This document shows positions 27,567 through 39,261 of a stretch of DNA of 64,000 bases, in pieces; positions within the stretch are counted from its first letter, which is position 1, and the number at the start of each line of letters is the position of its first letter. The notes under the pieces were generated by a model, which saw nothing but the letters and a program-made list of their open reading frames with translations, was not told where the DNA came from and searched no databases. The position numbers and the translations under genes are program-made. The stretch is from Burkholderia anthina (lineage in GTDB: Bacteria; Pseudomonadota; Gammaproteobacteria; Burkholderiales; Burkholderiaceae). The stretch spans positions 1,674,001-1,738,000 of the forward strand of contig NZ_CM003768.1 of NCBI RefSeq assembly GCF_001547525.1. The letters are read 5' to 3'.

Positions 27567-27782
27567 TCAGGCGCGCTTATCCGGTTCGAGCTGCGATTGC
27601 AGCAGAATGATTTTGTCCTTGGCTGCCAGCTTTTCCTTCTTCAGCCGGTGCAGCGTGATGTCGTCGATGTCGGAGTGTCCTTCCTTCAGCTCGATCTCCC
27701 GAGCGAGCTGCTGGTGCTGCTCCTGCAATGCAGCCAAACGGTTGTGCAATTCCTGCTGCTGTTCCGTGTGACGGTTTTGCAT
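27567..27782 (-). CDS. DUF465 (YdcH-type) coiled-coil protein
   Basis: 71 residues, MQNRHTEQQQELHNRLAALQ.., ending KDKIILLQSQLEPDKRA. The heptad pattern covers almost the whole chain, and the HxxLKKEKLxxKDxI core is the DUF465/YdcH signature. The function is not known. It lies 55 bases downstream-side of the helicase gene, on the same strand. Confidence 0.85.
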   Translation of the reverse strand: MQNRHTEQQQELHNRLAALQEQHQQLAREIELKEGHSDIDDITLHRLKKEKLAAKDKIILLQSQLEPDKRA

Positions 27783-27858
27783 AGTTGCCTCCTCATCGAA
27801 GCAGCGCGACGGCTGGCGTGCCGACGCGCCCGAGACTGATCCCGATCAATTCAACACG

Positions 27859-28602
27859 TTACTGCCCCTGCTGTTGCTGCTGCCTGGCCTTCTCGGCCGC
27901 TTCCTGCTGACGCCGCTCGACATCGGCCTTGTGCTGCGCGGCTTCCTTCTGCTTTTGCTCGTAGCGCGCGGCGTTGTCCGCCCGCTCCTGCGCCTTCTGC
28001 GCCGCCTGCTGGTGCGCCTGGTCGAGCTTGCGCTGGAAATCCGCCTGCTTCTGGTCGTATGCCTGCTTGCTCGCCGCGCGTTGCGGCCCTTCCGCGCCGC
28101 GCTGCGCCTGCTTCAGTGCATTCTGCTCCTGCTTGTCGCGGAATGCAGCCGCGTTCGCCGCGTCGTTCGCCGCCCGCTGCGGCGCTTCCGCCGCGTTCCG
28201 GGCCTGCTTCAGCGCCTGCTGCTGGTCGCGCTGCTGCGCCCGCACCGCGCGCTGCTCGTCGTTGAGCGCGAGCTGCTCCTGGCGGATGCTCGCCCTCTCC
28301 TCGCGCATCCGGTCGCGCGCCTTGCCGAGACAGTGGTTGACGAAGAATTTGCTGTAGCAATCGTGCTCCGCCACCGCATAACGATAATCGTTTTCCGCGG
28401 AGCGCTGATTGAGCACTTTTTGACGGGCGTCGAAATCCGGGGCGGCGGAGGCGGCAACGGGCGCGGACGCGGACGCGGCGGCGTCCGAGGCTTGCGCGAA
28501 TGCGGCGGAAGACCCGGCAGACAAAGCCGCGGCGAGCGCTGCGCCGAGCGCGACGAGAGAAATACGGGAAGTTGGCAACGTCGTAGGAAAGCTGCGGGAC
28601 AT
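27859..28602 (-). CDS. secreted Gln/Ala-rich coiled-coil protein
   Basis: 247 residues. A long signal peptide region (up to [11 protein letters not shown], about residue 38) is followed by an Ala/Ser linker and a [43 protein letters not shown] core with two cysteines that could pair. Some 130 residues of charged Gln/Ala/Lys-rich helix follow, with repeats such as [17 protein letters not shown] and [17 protein letters not shown]. Predicted periplasmic and extended. I do not recognise a named family and the function is unknown. It is divergent from tex. Confidence 0.8.
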   Translation of the reverse strand: MSRSFPTTLPTSRISLVALGAALAAALSAGSSAAFAQASDAAASASAPVAASAAPDFDARQKVLNQRSAENDYRYAVAEHDCYSKFFVNHCLGKARDRMREERASIRQEQLALNDEQRAVRAQQRDQQQALKQARNAAEAPQRAANDAANAAAFRDKQEQNALKQAQRGAEGPQRAASKQAYDQKQADFQRKLDQAHQQAAQKAQERADNAARYEQKQKEAAQHKADVERRQQEAAEKARQQQQQGQ

Positions 28603-28765
28603 GTGTCAAATTCTATCACCCCCGGCTGGACGCTCCGCCATTTATGGCAAAATGCCCCGCTCCATTCACCCGCGGCCTTGCCCCGGCGGGCCCGCCGTGC
28701 AGTCCGCCGCTGCGGGCCTGCTGGCCCGCGCCGCGATTTCAGCAGGCAGACAGACCATCCACGAC

Positions 28766-31090
28766 ATGACGGAAACCGTAGCACTCAAGATCGTACAGCG
28801 CATCGCCACCGAACTGTCCGTCCAGCCGCGCCAGGTCGCGGCGGCCGTGCAACTCCTCGACGAAGGCTCGACCGTTCCGTTCATTGCCCGGTACCGCAAG
28901 GAAGTGACCGGCAACCTGGACGACACGCAGCTGCGCCAGCTCGAGGAACGCCTCCTGTACCTGCGCGAGCTCGAGGATCGCCGCGCCGCGATCCTGTCGA
29001 GCATCGACGAACAGGGCAAGCTGACCGACGAACTGCGCGCCGCGATCGACGCGGCCGACAGCAAGCAGGTGCTCGAAGACCTTTATCTGCCGTACAAGCC
29101 GAAGCGCCGCACGCGCGCGCAGATCGCCCGCGAAGCCGGCCTCGAGCCGCTCGCGCACGCGCTGCTCGCGAACCCGCTGCTCGACCCGCAGGCGGAGGCG
29201 GCCGCGTACGTCGACGCCGACAAGGGCGTCGCCGACGTGAAGGCCGCGCTCGACGGCGCGCGCGACATCCTGTCCGAACAGTTCGGCGAGACGGCGGAGC
29301 TGCTCGGCAAGCTGCGCGACTACCTGCACAACCAGGGCGTGGTGTCGTCGGCCGTCGTCGAGGGCAAGGAAAACGAGGAAGGCGAGAAATTCCGCGACTA
29401 TTACGACTACGCGGAAACGATCAAGACCGTGCCGTCGCACCGCGCGCTCGCGCTGTTCCGCGGCCGCAACGCCGGCGTGCTGACGATCAAGCTCGGCCTC
29501 GGCGAGGAGCTCGACGCGCAGGTGCCGCACCCCGGCGAGGCGATGATCGCGCGCCATTTCGGGATCGCGAACCAGAATCGCCCGGCCGACAAATGGCTGT
29601 CCGACGTCTGCCGCTGGTGCTGGCGCGTGAAGGTGCAGCCGCACATCGAAAACGAACTGCTCACGCAGTTGCGCGAAACGGCCGAAACCGAGGCGATCCG
29701 CGTGTTCGCCCGCAACCTCAACGACCTGCTGCTGGCCGCGCCGGCCGGCCCGAAGGCGGTGATCGGTCTCGACCCCGGCCTGCGCACGGGCGTGAAGGTC
29801 GCCGTGGTCGACCGCACCGGCAAGCTGCTCGCGACCGACACGATCTACCCGCACGAACCGCGCCGCGACTGGGACGGCTCGATCGCGAAACTCGCGCGCA
29901 TCGCCGCGCAGACGCAGGCCGAGCTGATCAGCATCGGCAACGGCACCGCGTCCCGCGAAACCGACAAGCTCGCGAGCGAATTGATCGCAAAGCACCCCGA
30001 ACTGCGGTTGCAGAAGATCGTCGTGTCGGAAGCCGGCGCGTCGGTCTACTCGGCGTCCGAGCTCGCCGCGAAGGAATTCCCGGAGCTCGACGTGTCGCTG
30101 CGCGGCGCCGTGTCGATCGCCCGCCGCCTGCAGGACCCGCTCGCCGAGCTCGTGAAGATCGAGCCGAAGGCGATCGGCGTCGGCCAGTACCAGCACGACG
30201 TGAACCAGCGCGAACTCGCCCGCTCGCTCGACGCGGTCGTCGAGGATTGCGTGAACGCGGTCGGCGTCGACGCGAACACGGCGTCCGTCCCGCTGCTCGC
30301 CCGCGTGTCGGGCCTGAACGCGACGCTCGCGCGCAACATCGTCGACTACCGCGATGCGAACGGCCCGTTCCCGTCGCGCGAGCACCTGCGCAAGGTGCCG
30401 CGCCTGGGAGACAAGACCTTCGAGCAAGCCGCCGGCTTCCTGCGCATCAACGGCGGCGAGAATCCGCTCGACCGGTCGTCGGTGCACCCGGAAGCGTATC
30501 CGGTCGTCGAACGGATGCTCGCGAAGATCAACAAGCGCATCGACGACGTGCTCGGCAACCGCGAAGCGCTGTCGGGCCTGTCTCCGATGGAATTTGTTGA
30601 CGAACGTTTCGGCCTGCCGACCGTGCGCGACATCCTGGCCGAACTGGAAAAGCCGGGCCGCGATCCGCGTCCGGAATTCAAGACGGCCACGTTCCGCGAA
30701 GGCGTCGAGAAGGTATCGGACCTCGTGCCGGGCATGACGCTCGAAGGCGTCGTGACGAACGTCGCCGCGTTCGGCGCGTTCGTGGATATCGGCGTGCACC
30801 AGGACGGCCTCGTGCACGTGTCGGCGATGTCGACGAAGTTCATCAAGGACCCGCACGAAGTCGTGAAGGCCGGCCAGGTCGTCAAGGTGAAGGTGCTCGA
30901 CGTCGACGTGAAACGCCAGCGCATTGCGCTGACGATGCGCCTCGACGACGACGCGGCAGCGCCCGGCATGTCGTCGCGCGGCGGCCAGGATCGCGGCAAC
31001 GCGGGGCGCGGTGCCGCCCGCCCGCAGCGTTCCCGCGAGCCGGAACCGGCAGGCGCGATGGCCGCGGCATTCGCGAAGCTCAAGCGCTGA
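28766..31090 (+). CDS. tex: Tex-family RNA-binding protein (S1 domain)
   Basis: 774 residues, the standard Tex length. Domains in order are an N-terminal Tex helical region ([32 protein letters not shown]), a YqgF/RuvC-like domain ([18 protein letters not shown]), a helix-hairpin-helix ([34 protein letters not shown]), and an S1 domain ([31 protein letters not shown]) with a basic tail. Tex binds RNA and influences transcription. The frame opens upstream at 28601, but the family start is [10 protein letters not shown]. It ends in a perfect palindromic terminator facing kup. Confidence 0.95.
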   Translation: MTETVALKIVQRIATELSVQPRQVAAAVQLLDEGSTVPFIARYRKEVTGNLDDTQLRQLEERLLYLRELEDRRAAILSSIDEQGKLTDELRAAIDAADSKQVLEDLYLPYKPKRRTRAQIAREAGLEPLAHALLANPLLDPQAEAAAYVDADKGVADVKAALDGARDILSEQFGETAELLGKLRDYLHNQGVVSSAVVEGKENEEGEKFRDYYDYAETIKTVPSHRALALFRGRNAGVLTIKLGLGEELDAQVPHPGEAMIARHFGIANQNRPADKWLSDVCRWCWRVKVQPHIENELLTQLRETAETEAIRVFARNLNDLLLAAPAGPKAVIGLDPGLRTGVKVAVVDRTGKLLATDTIYPHEPRRDWDGSIAKLARIAAQTQAELISIGNGTASRETDKLASELIAKHPELRLQKIVVSEAGASVYSASELAAKEFPELDVSLRGAVSIARRLQDPLAELVKIEPKAIGVGQYQHDVNQRELARSLDAVVEDCVNAVGVDANTASVPLLARVSGLNATLARNIVDYRDANGPFPSREHLRKVPRLGDKTFEQAAGFLRINGGENPLDRSSVHPEAYPVVERMLAKINKRIDDVLGNREALSGLSPMEFVDERFGLPTVRDILAELEKPGRDPRPEFKTATFREGVEKVSDLVPGMTLEGVVTNVAAFGAFVDIGVHQDGLVHVSAMSTKFIKDPHEVVKAGQVVKVKVLDVDVKRQRIALTMRLDDDAAAPGMSSRGGQDRGNAGRGAARPQRSREPEPAGAMAAAFAKLKR

Positions 31091-31104
31091 GCGCGCGAAG
31101 GCGC

Positions 31105-31152
31105 CCGAAGCAATAAAAAACCCGCCTTCCGGCGGGTTTTTTATTGCTTCGG
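31105..31152. terminator. long perfect bidirectional terminator between tex and kup
   Basis: 22-base arms with no mismatch (31105-31126 and 31131-31152) around a 4-base loop TTCC, with six As and six Ts inside the stem. It serves both convergent genes. Confidence 0.95.
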
Positions 31153-31205
31153 CGAAACGCGCAGCCTGGCCGGCATGGGCCGCATGCGCGGCCCCACCGC
31201 ACCGG

Positions 31206-33122
31206 TCAGATCTCGATCTTCGTGCCGAGCTCGACGACGCGGTTCGCCGGAATCGAAAAGAAGTCGGTCGGCTTCGCGGCGTTCTGATGCATCCACGCGA
31301 ACACGCGCTCGCGCCAGATCGACATCCCCGGCAGATGCGTCGGCACGACCGTTTCGCGCGCGAGGAAGAACGACGTATCCATCAACTCGAACGTCATGTC
31401 GTGCGAGCGGCCGAATTCCTCGAGCACGGCCTTCACGTCCGGCGTCTCGTTGAAGCCGTACTCGGCCTTGACGATGTACAGCCCGCCGCCGGCATCGCGT
31501 GAGCTCAGGCGCTTGTCGTCGCGCACGTAAGGAAAATCGCGCGTGACGAACGTCAGGAAAATGGTCCGCTCGTGCAGCACCTTGTTGTGCTTCAGGTTGT
31601 GCAGCAGGCTGACGGGCACGAGCTTGTCGTTGCCGGTCAGGTAGATCGCGGTGCCCGACACGCGATGCGGCGGATGCGCGAGCAGCCCCTGCAGGAACGG
31701 CTCCAGCGGAATACCGTCGGCCGCCGTGCGCTCCTTGACGATGTGGCGCCCCTTGTACCAGGTCATCAGCAGGAAGAACAGCAGCGCGCCGATGCCGAGC
31801 GGCAGCCAGCCGCCCTGCGCGACCTTCAGCAGGTTCGCGCCGAAAAAGCCGAGGTCGATCGCGAGGAACACGGCGATGATCGCGCCCACCAGCAGCCGGT
31901 TCCAGTTCCACACCTTTACCATCACGACGCACGCGAGCACGGTCGTGATCACCATCGTCGCCGTCACCGCGATACCGTACGCGGCCGCGAGATTGTCCGA
32001 ACTCTTGAAACCCACGACGATACAGAGGATCACGAACAGCAGCAGCCAGTTCACGACCGGCACGTAGATCTGGCCGATCGCGAGCTCGGACGTATGCAGC
32101 ACCTTCATGCGCGGCACGTAACCGAGCTGGATCGCCTGCGACGTCAGCGAATACGCGCCCGAGATCACGGCCTGCGACGCGATCACGGTCGCGACCGTCG
32201 ACAGCACGACGAGCGGCAGCAGCCCCCATTCGGGCGCCAGCAGGAAGAACGGATTCTCGATCGCTTTCGGATTCTGGATCAGCAGCGCGCCCTGGCCGAA
32301 ATAGTTCAGCACGAGCGACGGCATCACGAGCCCGTACGCGGCGTAGCGGATCGGCTTGGCACCGAAGTGGCCCATGTCCGCATAGAGCGCTTCCGCGCCG
32401 GTCAGCACCAGCACGACCGAGCCGAGCACGACGTAGGCCTGCAGCAGGTGGTCGGCCATGAACGACGCCGCGTAATACGGATTGATTGCCGCGATGATGC
32501 CCGGCACGCGAACGATGTGGTACACGCCGAGCGCCGCGATCACGACGAACCACAGCACCATGATCGGGCCGAACAGCTTGCCGACCAGCGCGGTGCCGTG
32601 CCGCTGGATCCAGAACAGCGCGATCAGGATCACGATCGTGATCGGCAGCACGAGATGGGACAGGTGCGGCGTCGCGATCTCGAGACCTTCGACGGCCGAC
32701 ATCACGGAGATCGCCGGCGTGATCACCGCGTCCCCGTAGAACATGCACGCACCGAATATCCCGAGTGCCATCAGCGCGCCCGCGACACGGGTTTTGGAAT
32801 CGAGCGGCCGCAGCGACAGCGCCATCAGCGCGAGCACGCCGCCTTCGCCGTTGTTGTCGGCGCGCATCACGAACAGCAGGTATTTGACGCCGACCACCAG
32901 CACGATGGCCCAGAACAGCAGCGAGATCACGCCGAGAATCGACCCTTCGGTCAGCGGAATCCCGTGCGCGGGGCTGAACGCCTCCTTGAGCGAATACAGC
33001 GGGCTGGTGCCGATGTCGCCGAACACGACGCCGATGGCTGCTATCGCTAGCGCCCGCATCGAATGTTGTTGCGTCGAATGCGGCGCGTGTGCGGCGTCGG
33101 TCGCGTGAGTCGTGTCGTTCAT
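31206..33122 (-). CDS. kup: low-affinity potassium transporter Kup
   Basis: 638 residues. An inner-membrane K+ uptake protein with 12 predicted segments and a hydrophilic C-terminal domain. Signature stretches are [19 protein letters not shown] (first segment), [30 protein letters not shown], and the C-terminal [26 protein letters not shown], all typical of Kup/Trk[22 protein letters not shown] is the chosen N terminus; the frame stays open for 50 more codons that look non-coding. It is separated from the downstream phosphoribosyltransferase by 275 bases with a terminator. Confidence 0.95.
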   Translation of the reverse strand: MNDTTHATDAAHAPHSTQQHSMRALAIAAIGVVFGDIGTSPLYSLKEAFSPAHGIPLTEGSILGVISLLFWAIVLVVGVKYLLFVMRADNNGEGGVLALMALSLRPLDSKTRVAGALMALGIFGACMFYGDAVITPAISVMSAVEGLEIATPHLSHLVLPITIVILIALFWIQRHGTALVGKLFGPIMVLWFVVIAALGVYHIVRVPGIIAAINPYYAASFMADHLLQAYVVLGSVVLVLTGAEALYADMGHFGAKPIRYAAYGLVMPSLVLNYFGQGALLIQNPKAIENPFFLLAPEWGLLPLVVLSTVATVIASQAVISGAYSLTSQAIQLGYVPRMKVLHTSELAIGQIYVPVVNWLLLFVILCIVVGFKSSDNLAAAYGIAVTATMVITTVLACVVMVKVWNWNRLLVGAIIAVFLAIDLGFFGANLLKVAQGGWLPLGIGALLFFLLMTWYKGRHIVKERTAADGIPLEPFLQGLLAHPPHRVSGTAIYLTGNDKLVPVSLLHNLKHNKVLHERTIFLTFVTRDFPYVRDDKRLSSRDAGGGLYIVKAEYGFNETPDVKAVLEEFGRSHDMTFELMDTSFFLARETVVPTHLPGMSIWRERVFAWMHQNAAKPTDFFSIPANRVVELGTKIEI

Positions 33123-33340
33123 ATGAAGCGTAATAATCGGGTCCGGGTCGGACAAAACGAGCGCTATTCTACTCGCGCCCCCGTGAAACGCCGCCCTGCC
33201 GTGTTGCCGTGGAACCACGTGATCCACGCCGCGCATGCAATCCGGCGCCACCTGTGGCAGGGCTGCCATCATAGCCGGGACCGCGCCGCCTGCCTATCGG
33301 GGTGCGCAAGGCGGGCCGCGCGGCGCGACGCGCGCACCAA

Positions 33341-33367
33341 TAAAAACGGCGCCGCAAGCGGCGCCGT
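33341..33367 (-). terminator. terminator after the phosphoribosyltransferase gene
   Basis: On the minus strand a 10-base perfect stem (ACGGCGCCGC with GCGGCGCCGT, tight loop) ends in TTTTTA. It closes the minus-strand block that includes purA. The rest of 33123-33397 shows nothing supportable apart from the probable kup promoter region. Confidence 0.88.
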
Positions 33368-33397
33368 ACCAAGCTTTCCTTCGATCGGCCGGCGCGC

Positions 33398-33994
33398 TTA
33401 CGCGCCTGAACCGTCGCGCTGCGCGCGACCGCGCTTGATCCACGCCTCGAGGTTGTGCGGACGAACCGTGTCCCACTCCTCGAACGGCTGATGAATCCAC
33501 GGATTCGTCGGCAGGAACTGCGTGTGATAGTCGGGCTTGACCTTCGAGCAACCCTTGTACCAGAGCACGGCCGAACGCACGGCCGTGACCGCCGGATAGC
33601 GCTCCTTCAAATGCTCCTGCACGCGCGCGAGCGTGACGCCCGAATCGACGAGATCGTCGACCAGCAGCACGTTGCCCGCCAGATGGCCGCGCGTCATCGT
33701 GATGTACTGCGCGATGTCGAGCTCGCCCTGCTGGGTGCCGGCCGCTTCCCGGTACGAGCTCGTCGCGAGGATCGCGAGCGGCACGTCGTAGATGCGCGAC
33801 AGCTGGTCGCCGACGCGCAGGCCGCCGCGCGCGAGGCACAGGATCTGGTCGAACTTCCAGCCCGACGCATGCACCTGGAGCGCGAGCAGCTCGATCAGAC
33901 GGTGATACTCGTCCCAGCCTACCCACAGGTTCTTGTCGTCGTTGCGCGGATCGGTCATCAAGTCTGCCGCCGTCATCGTGATTTGCTGCGTCAT
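33398..33994 (-). CDS. purine-type phosphoribosyltransferase
   Basis: 198 residues (an alternative ATG six codons later). Type I PRTase fold: the PRPP loop is NVLLVDDLVDSGVTLARVQEHL with the DDLVDSG motif, and the dipeptide loop is near ILCLARGGLRVGDQLS. The C-terminal WIHQPFEEWDT is typical of the xanthine/guanine-like PRTase clade (Gpt-like). It follows purA by only eight bases, so it is probably co-expressed with AMP synthesis. It would salvage hypoxanthine, xanthine or guanine to the nucleotide; the exact base is not determined by the sequence. Confidence 0.85.
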   Translation of the reverse strand: MTQQITMTAADLMTDPRNDDKNLWVGWDEYHRLIELLALQVHASGWKFDQILCLARGGLRVGDQLSRIYDVPLAILATSSYREAAGTQQGELDIAQYITMTRGHLAGNVLLVDDLVDSGVTLARVQEHLKERYPAVTAVRSAVLWYKGCSKVKPDYHTQFLPTNPWIHQPFEEWDTVRPHNLEAWIKRGRAQRDGSGA

Positions 33995-34002
33995 CTTGGG
34001 AA

Positions 34003-35358
<1,356 letters not shown>

Positions 35359-35462
35359 TTAGCTGGTTAAAAACGTATTCTACCTATGTTCGCGGGCGAT
35401 TCCGAATTTTTCCGTTTCGCTTCAACGATATGCACGCCGAAGCGCGACCCGCGAACGCCTGT

Positions 35463-36611
35463 TTATCGGGGTTCGACCACCCATGCGCCGTTGCGCTCCA
35501 CGAGCGAGCGATCGCACGCGAATTCGTCGAGCACATGGTCGTGGCCCGGCAGCGCCTGGATCACGACCTCGCCCGCATCGCGCAGCGCCGCGACGGCCGC
35601 GCCCAGCGCGTCGTCCTGCGCCCACGGCGCAAGGATCGCGGTGCCGCGCGCCTCGACCGGCGAAATCCGGGCGAGCTCGCGCAGATCGAGCGAGAAGCCG
35701 GTTGCCGGACGCGCCCGGCCATAGGCCTGCCCCACGTGGTCGTAACGGCCGCCGCGCGCAATCGCGTTCGGCACGCCGTCGATGTACGCGCTGAACATCG
35801 CGCCGCTGTGGTACGCATAGCCGCGCAGGTCGGCGAGATCGATCGCGACTTCGACGCCCTTCGCCTGCGACGCAAGCTGCGCGAGGTCGTCGAGCGCCCG
35901 CGTGATTTCAGGCAGCACCGGCAGGCGCGTGCGCGCCTCGGCGAGCACGCTCGCGTCGCCGTAGAGGTTCGGCAGCGCGCGCAGCGCGGCACGCGTATCG
36001 GCGCCGAGATCGTCGGTGAGTTCGTTCAGCAGCGGCACGTCCTTGCCCGACAGCGCGTCGTACAGCGACTCGCCGCGCTCGGCGGCCTGCGCGTCGCGCG
36101 CCAGCAGCGCCGCGAGCACGCCCGCGTGACCGAGGTCGAGACGGATGCGCGACAGGCCCGCGAGATGCAGCGCATCGAGCATCAGCTGCTGGATCTCGAG
36201 ATCGGCTTCCAGCCCGGCGTGCCCGTAGATTTCGGCGCCGATCTGGATCTGCTCGCGCGTCGCGTGCAGGCCGCGCGGACGCGTATGCATCACGTGGCCC
36301 GCGTAGCAGAGGCGCGTCACGCCCTGCCGGTTCAACAGGTGCGCGTCGATCCGCGCGACCTGCGGCGTGATGTCCGCGCGCAGGCCGAGCGTACGGCCCG
36401 ACAACTGGTCGACCAGCTTGAAGGTGCGCAGGCGCAGATCGGCGCCGCCGCTCGTCAGCAGCGACTCGAGATACTCGAGCAGCGGCGGCATCACCATTTC
36501 GTAGCCGTACGAACGGAAGCGGTCGAGCAGCCTGCGGCGCAGCTCCTCGATCTTGCGCGCTTCCGACGGCAGCACGTCGGCGATATTCTCGGGAAGTAAC
36601 CAGGTCGACAT
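35463..36611 (-). CDS. hisZ: ATP phosphoribosyltransferase regulatory subunit
   Basis: 382 residues. A catalytically dead histidyl-tRNA-synthetase paralogue that activates the short HisG at the start of histidine synthesis. Class II aaRS-like pieces are [49 protein letters not shown] and [19 protein letters not shown]. No HisS C-terminal anticodon domain is present. Start ATG 36611, 12 codons inside the longest frame, matches family length. A second, true HisS is at 44345-45685. Confidence 0.95.
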   Translation of the reverse strand: MSTWLLPENIADVLPSEARKIEELRRRLLDRFRSYGYEMVMPPLLEYLESLLTSGGADLRLRTFKLVDQLSGRTLGLRADITPQVARIDAHLLNRQGVTRLCYAGHVMHTRPRGLHATREQIQIGAEIYGHAGLEADLEIQQLMLDALHLAGLSRIRLDLGHAGVLAALLARDAQAAERGESLYDALSGKDVPLLNELTDDLGADTRAALRALPNLYGDASVLAEARTRLPVLPEITRALDDLAQLASQAKGVEVAIDLADLRGYAYHSGAMFSAYIDGVPNAIARGGRYDHVGQAYGRARPATGFSLDLRELARISPVEARGTAILAPWAQDDALGAAVAALRDAGEVVIQALPGHDHVLDEFACDRSLVERNGAWVVEPR

Positions 36612-36724
36612 CGGTACGGTCCTACGACGGGAAACGGCGCGCGACACGCGCGCCGCGAGTTGAATCGGAACTTCGAAATCGGGCGAAACGATCGGCGGAT
36701 GCGCCGTCCGGATCGGGGCGCCGG

Positions 36725-36916
36725 TCAGGTCGCGAGCAACAGCAGCACGAGCCCGAGCACCATCACGATCAGCCCGCCGATCCGGATATGATGCGGCGGC
36801 CGCTCCGCTATTCTACGAAACGTGTCGCGCCAGGCGACGGGAAACACGAAAGGGAACGCCCCCTCGATGATCAGCATCAGCGCTACCGCGAGCAACAACG
36901 AGCCAGCCAGGTCCAT
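36725..36916 (-). CDS. DUF2065 small inner-membrane protein
   Basis: 63 residues with two predicted membrane segments ([20 protein letters not shown] and [20 protein letters not shown]) and a short basic loop. It matches DUF2065 by its [21 protein letters not shown] core and its place directly after hflC. Its role is unknown; it is probably translated with hflKC. Confidence 0.88.
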   Translation of the reverse strand: MDLAGSLLLAVALMLIIEGAFPFVFPVAWRDTFRRIAERPPHHIRIGGLIVMVLGLVLLLLAT

Positions 36917-36952
36917 GCGAGCGACGGCGCCGCTCGACGCGGCGCCCCAAGG

Positions 36953-37852
36953 TCAATGTTTGCGGGGAGCGGGCGCCGCCGGTGCGGCGCCGCCCGTCGG
37001 GCTGCGCATGAAGCGGAAGAACTCGCTGTCGGGATCGACGACGATGATGTCGTTGCGCTTGAACGTATTCCGGTAGGCCTGCAGGCTCGCGTAGAACTGA
37101 TAGAACTGCGGATCGCGGCCGAACGCGTCGGCGGCGATCGTCGCGGCCTTCGCGTCGCCCTCGCCCTTGATCGTCTGCGCGGACTTGTACGCGTTCGCGA
37201 GCACGGCTTGCTGCTCGCGTTCGGCGTCGGCCTTGATCTGCTCGACGTCGGCCGCGCCTTGCGCACGCACCTGGGCCGCCTGATCGCGCAACGCGCCGAT
37301 CATCCGTTGATAGACGGCGTCCGTCTGCGCGGCCGGCAAGTCGACACGCGTGAGCTGAACATCGACCACGTCGACGCCGAAACCGGACGCTTGCGCCTTC
37401 GCCGCATCGCGCGCGGCCTCGGCGATCGCGCGCTGGCCGCCGAGCGCATCGTCGAGCGCGCGCTTGCCGAATGCGTCGCCGAGCGCGCCCTTCAGCACGC
37501 CGGCCAGCCGGTCGGCGGCCGCCGCCGGGTCGCCGCCCGTCGCGGTGAAATACTTCATCGGATCGCTGATCCGGTACTTCGCCGCATACGCGACCAGCAG
37601 GTCGTGCTTGTCTTCGGTTGCCAGTTGCAGCTGATCGGACGACTCGAGCGACTGCACGCGCGTGTCGATCAGCGTGGCCGTCTGCAGCGGCGGCGGCAGC
37701 TTGAAGTGGACGCCGGGGCCCGCGAGCTCCGGTTGCGTACCGTCGCGGCCCGACAGCACGGCCGCATGGCGCGGATCGACGGTGAGGACCGTCGACGATG
37801 CCGCGAAGGCGACGATCACGATTGCGACGACGAGCGCAATGATTCGGTTCAT
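36953..37852 (-). CDS. hflC: HflC, FtsH protease modulator
   Basis: 299 residues. A single N-terminal membrane anchor (IIALVVAIVIVAFAASSTVLTV) is followed by an SPFH/band-7 domain. With HflK it forms the large periplasmic HflKC cage around FtsH. VDPRHAAVLS and FGVDVVDVQLTRVDLPA are typical, and EREQQAVLANAYKSAQTIKGEGDAKAATI is the coiled region. It starts 15 bases after the hflK stop, co-translated. Confidence 0.95.
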   Translation of the reverse strand: MNRIIALVVAIVIVAFAASSTVLTVDPRHAAVLSGRDGTQPELAGPGVHFKLPPPLQTATLIDTRVQSLESSDQLQLATEDKHDLLVAYAAKYRISDPMKYFTATGGDPAAAADRLAGVLKGALGDAFGKRALDDALGGQRAIAEAARDAAKAQASGFGVDVVDVQLTRVDLPAAQTDAVYQRMIGALRDQAAQVRAQGAADVEQIKADAEREQQAVLANAYKSAQTIKGEGDAKAATIAADAFGRDPQFYQFYASLQAYRNTFKRNDIIVVDPDSEFFRFMRSPTGGAAPAAPAPRKH

Positions 37853-37867
37853 GTTCTGCGCTCCCCG

Positions 37868-39214
37868 TTACTTCGTATCGTCTTCACGCGACCGGCTGCG
37901 AAACGCTTCACGCGATCGCAGCACGTCGACGCCCGACGCGGTGGCGGCCGGTGCGGCGCTCGCCGGTGCCGGCGCGGCTGCCGACGGCGTCGTGGCCGCC
38001 GGGGCCGACGCCGCATCGGGCGCGGACGCGCCGGTCGACGCCGCGGCGTTTTGCCGCCCCTGCTCGACGAGCTTGTCGAGCGGCAGATACACGACGCTGT
38101 TGCCGCCCTTGTTGCCGACGAACACCTTCGTCGCGTTCGAATAGATTTCCTGCATCGTCTCGAGATACATCCGCTCGCGGATGACCGCGGGCGCCTTCGA
38201 GTACTGCGCGTAGACCTGCTTGAAGCGGTCCGCATCGCCTTCGGCTTGCGTGACCACGCGATCGGCATACGCCTTCGCTTCGTCGACGAGCTTCGCCGCA
38301 TCGCCCTGCGCCTTCGGCAGCAGGTCGCTCGCGTAGGCCTGCGCGGCGCGCTTCGCGGCCTCGCGCTCGTCGCGCGCCTTCGCGACTTCGGCGTACGCGG
38401 CCTGGGTCTGGTCGGGCGCCGCGACGCTCTGCATCGTGACGGCCGTCACCTCGAGCCCCGACTGGTAGCGGTCGAGATCACGCTGGATCGCGGTGGAAAG
38501 CTGCTCGCGCAGCGCATCGCGATCCTGATTCAGCATGTCGGCCGCGCTGCGCGTGCCGACGATCGCGCGCACCGCGGCCTGCGCGGCCTGCGACACGCTG
38601 CGTTCGGGATCGACGCTGCGGAACAGGTAATCGGTGGCGGAACGGATCCGGTACTGGACGATGAAGCGCACGTCGACGATGTCGGCATCGCGCGTCAGCA
38701 TCGCGGCCTCCTTCACGTTCGCGAGGCGCACGACGTTATTGCGGCCGATCTCGATCGAGCGGACCTGCGACGTGTCGACGACCTCGTGCGACGCGAACGG
38801 ATACGGCGCGCGCCAGTGCACGCCCTGGCCGACCGTGCCCGACAGCTTGCCGAGCTGCAGCACGACGCCCGTCTGGCCTTCCTGCACGACGAACAGCCCG
38901 CTGCCCGCATACACCGCGACCAGCACGCCGATCACGATGCCGACGCCCACCCGTGCGGCCCGGCCGTTGTCGGGACGCAAGCCGTTACCGCCCTTGCCGC
39001 CGAACAGGCCGCTCAGGCGCCGGTTGAAGTTGCGCCACATCTCGTCGAGATCGGGCGGACCGTCGCCGTCGCCGCCTTGCGGACGCTTCGATTCGTTCGC
39101 GCGGGGGCGGGATCCGTCCTTGCCATTGCCTTCGCCGCGTCCCCAGCGGGGATCGTTGATCGACAACAAGGCGCGCATCCGCCGCCAGGTACTCCGCTCG
39201 TTGTATTCGTTCAC
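37868..39214 (-). CDS. hflK: HflK, FtsH protease modulator
   Basis: 448 residues. It has a Gly-rich cytoplasmic N terminus (DPRWGRGEGNGKDGSRPRANES..), a membrane segment at about residues 89-108 (VGVGIVIGVLVAVYAGSGLFVV), and an SPFH domain (QEGQTGVVLQLGKL, VHWRAPYPF, YRIRSATDYLFRSVDPE). A long helical stalk follows, with LLPKAQGDAAKLVDEAKAYADRV. The extreme C terminus is an Ala/Pro/Ser-rich tail of about 60 residues. It lies between hflX and hflC. Confidence 0.95.
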   Translation of the reverse strand: MNEYNERSTWRRMRALLSINDPRWGRGEGNGKDGSRPRANESKRPQGGDGDGPPDLDEMWRNFNRRLSGLFGGKGGNGLRPDNGRAARVGVGIVIGVLVAVYAGSGLFVVQEGQTGVVLQLGKLSGTVGQGVHWRAPYPFASHEVVDTSQVRSIEIGRNNVVRLANVKEAAMLTRDADIVDVRFIVQYRIRSATDYLFRSVDPERSVSQAAQAAVRAIVGTRSAADMLNQDRDALREQLSTAIQRDLDRYQSGLEVTAVTMQSVAAPDQTQAAYAEVAKARDEREAAKRAAQAYASDLLPKAQGDAAKLVDEAKAYADRVVTQAEGDADRFKQVYAQYSKAPAVIRERMYLETMQEIYSNATKVFVGNKGGNSVVYLPLDKLVEQGRQNAAASTGASAPDAASAPAATTPSAAAPAPASAAPAATASGVDVLRSREAFRSRSREDDTK

Positions 39215-39261
39215 CAGAGTTTGTTCACCAGATTGGAAGCCGGCGAACCGGCCGGGGCCGG

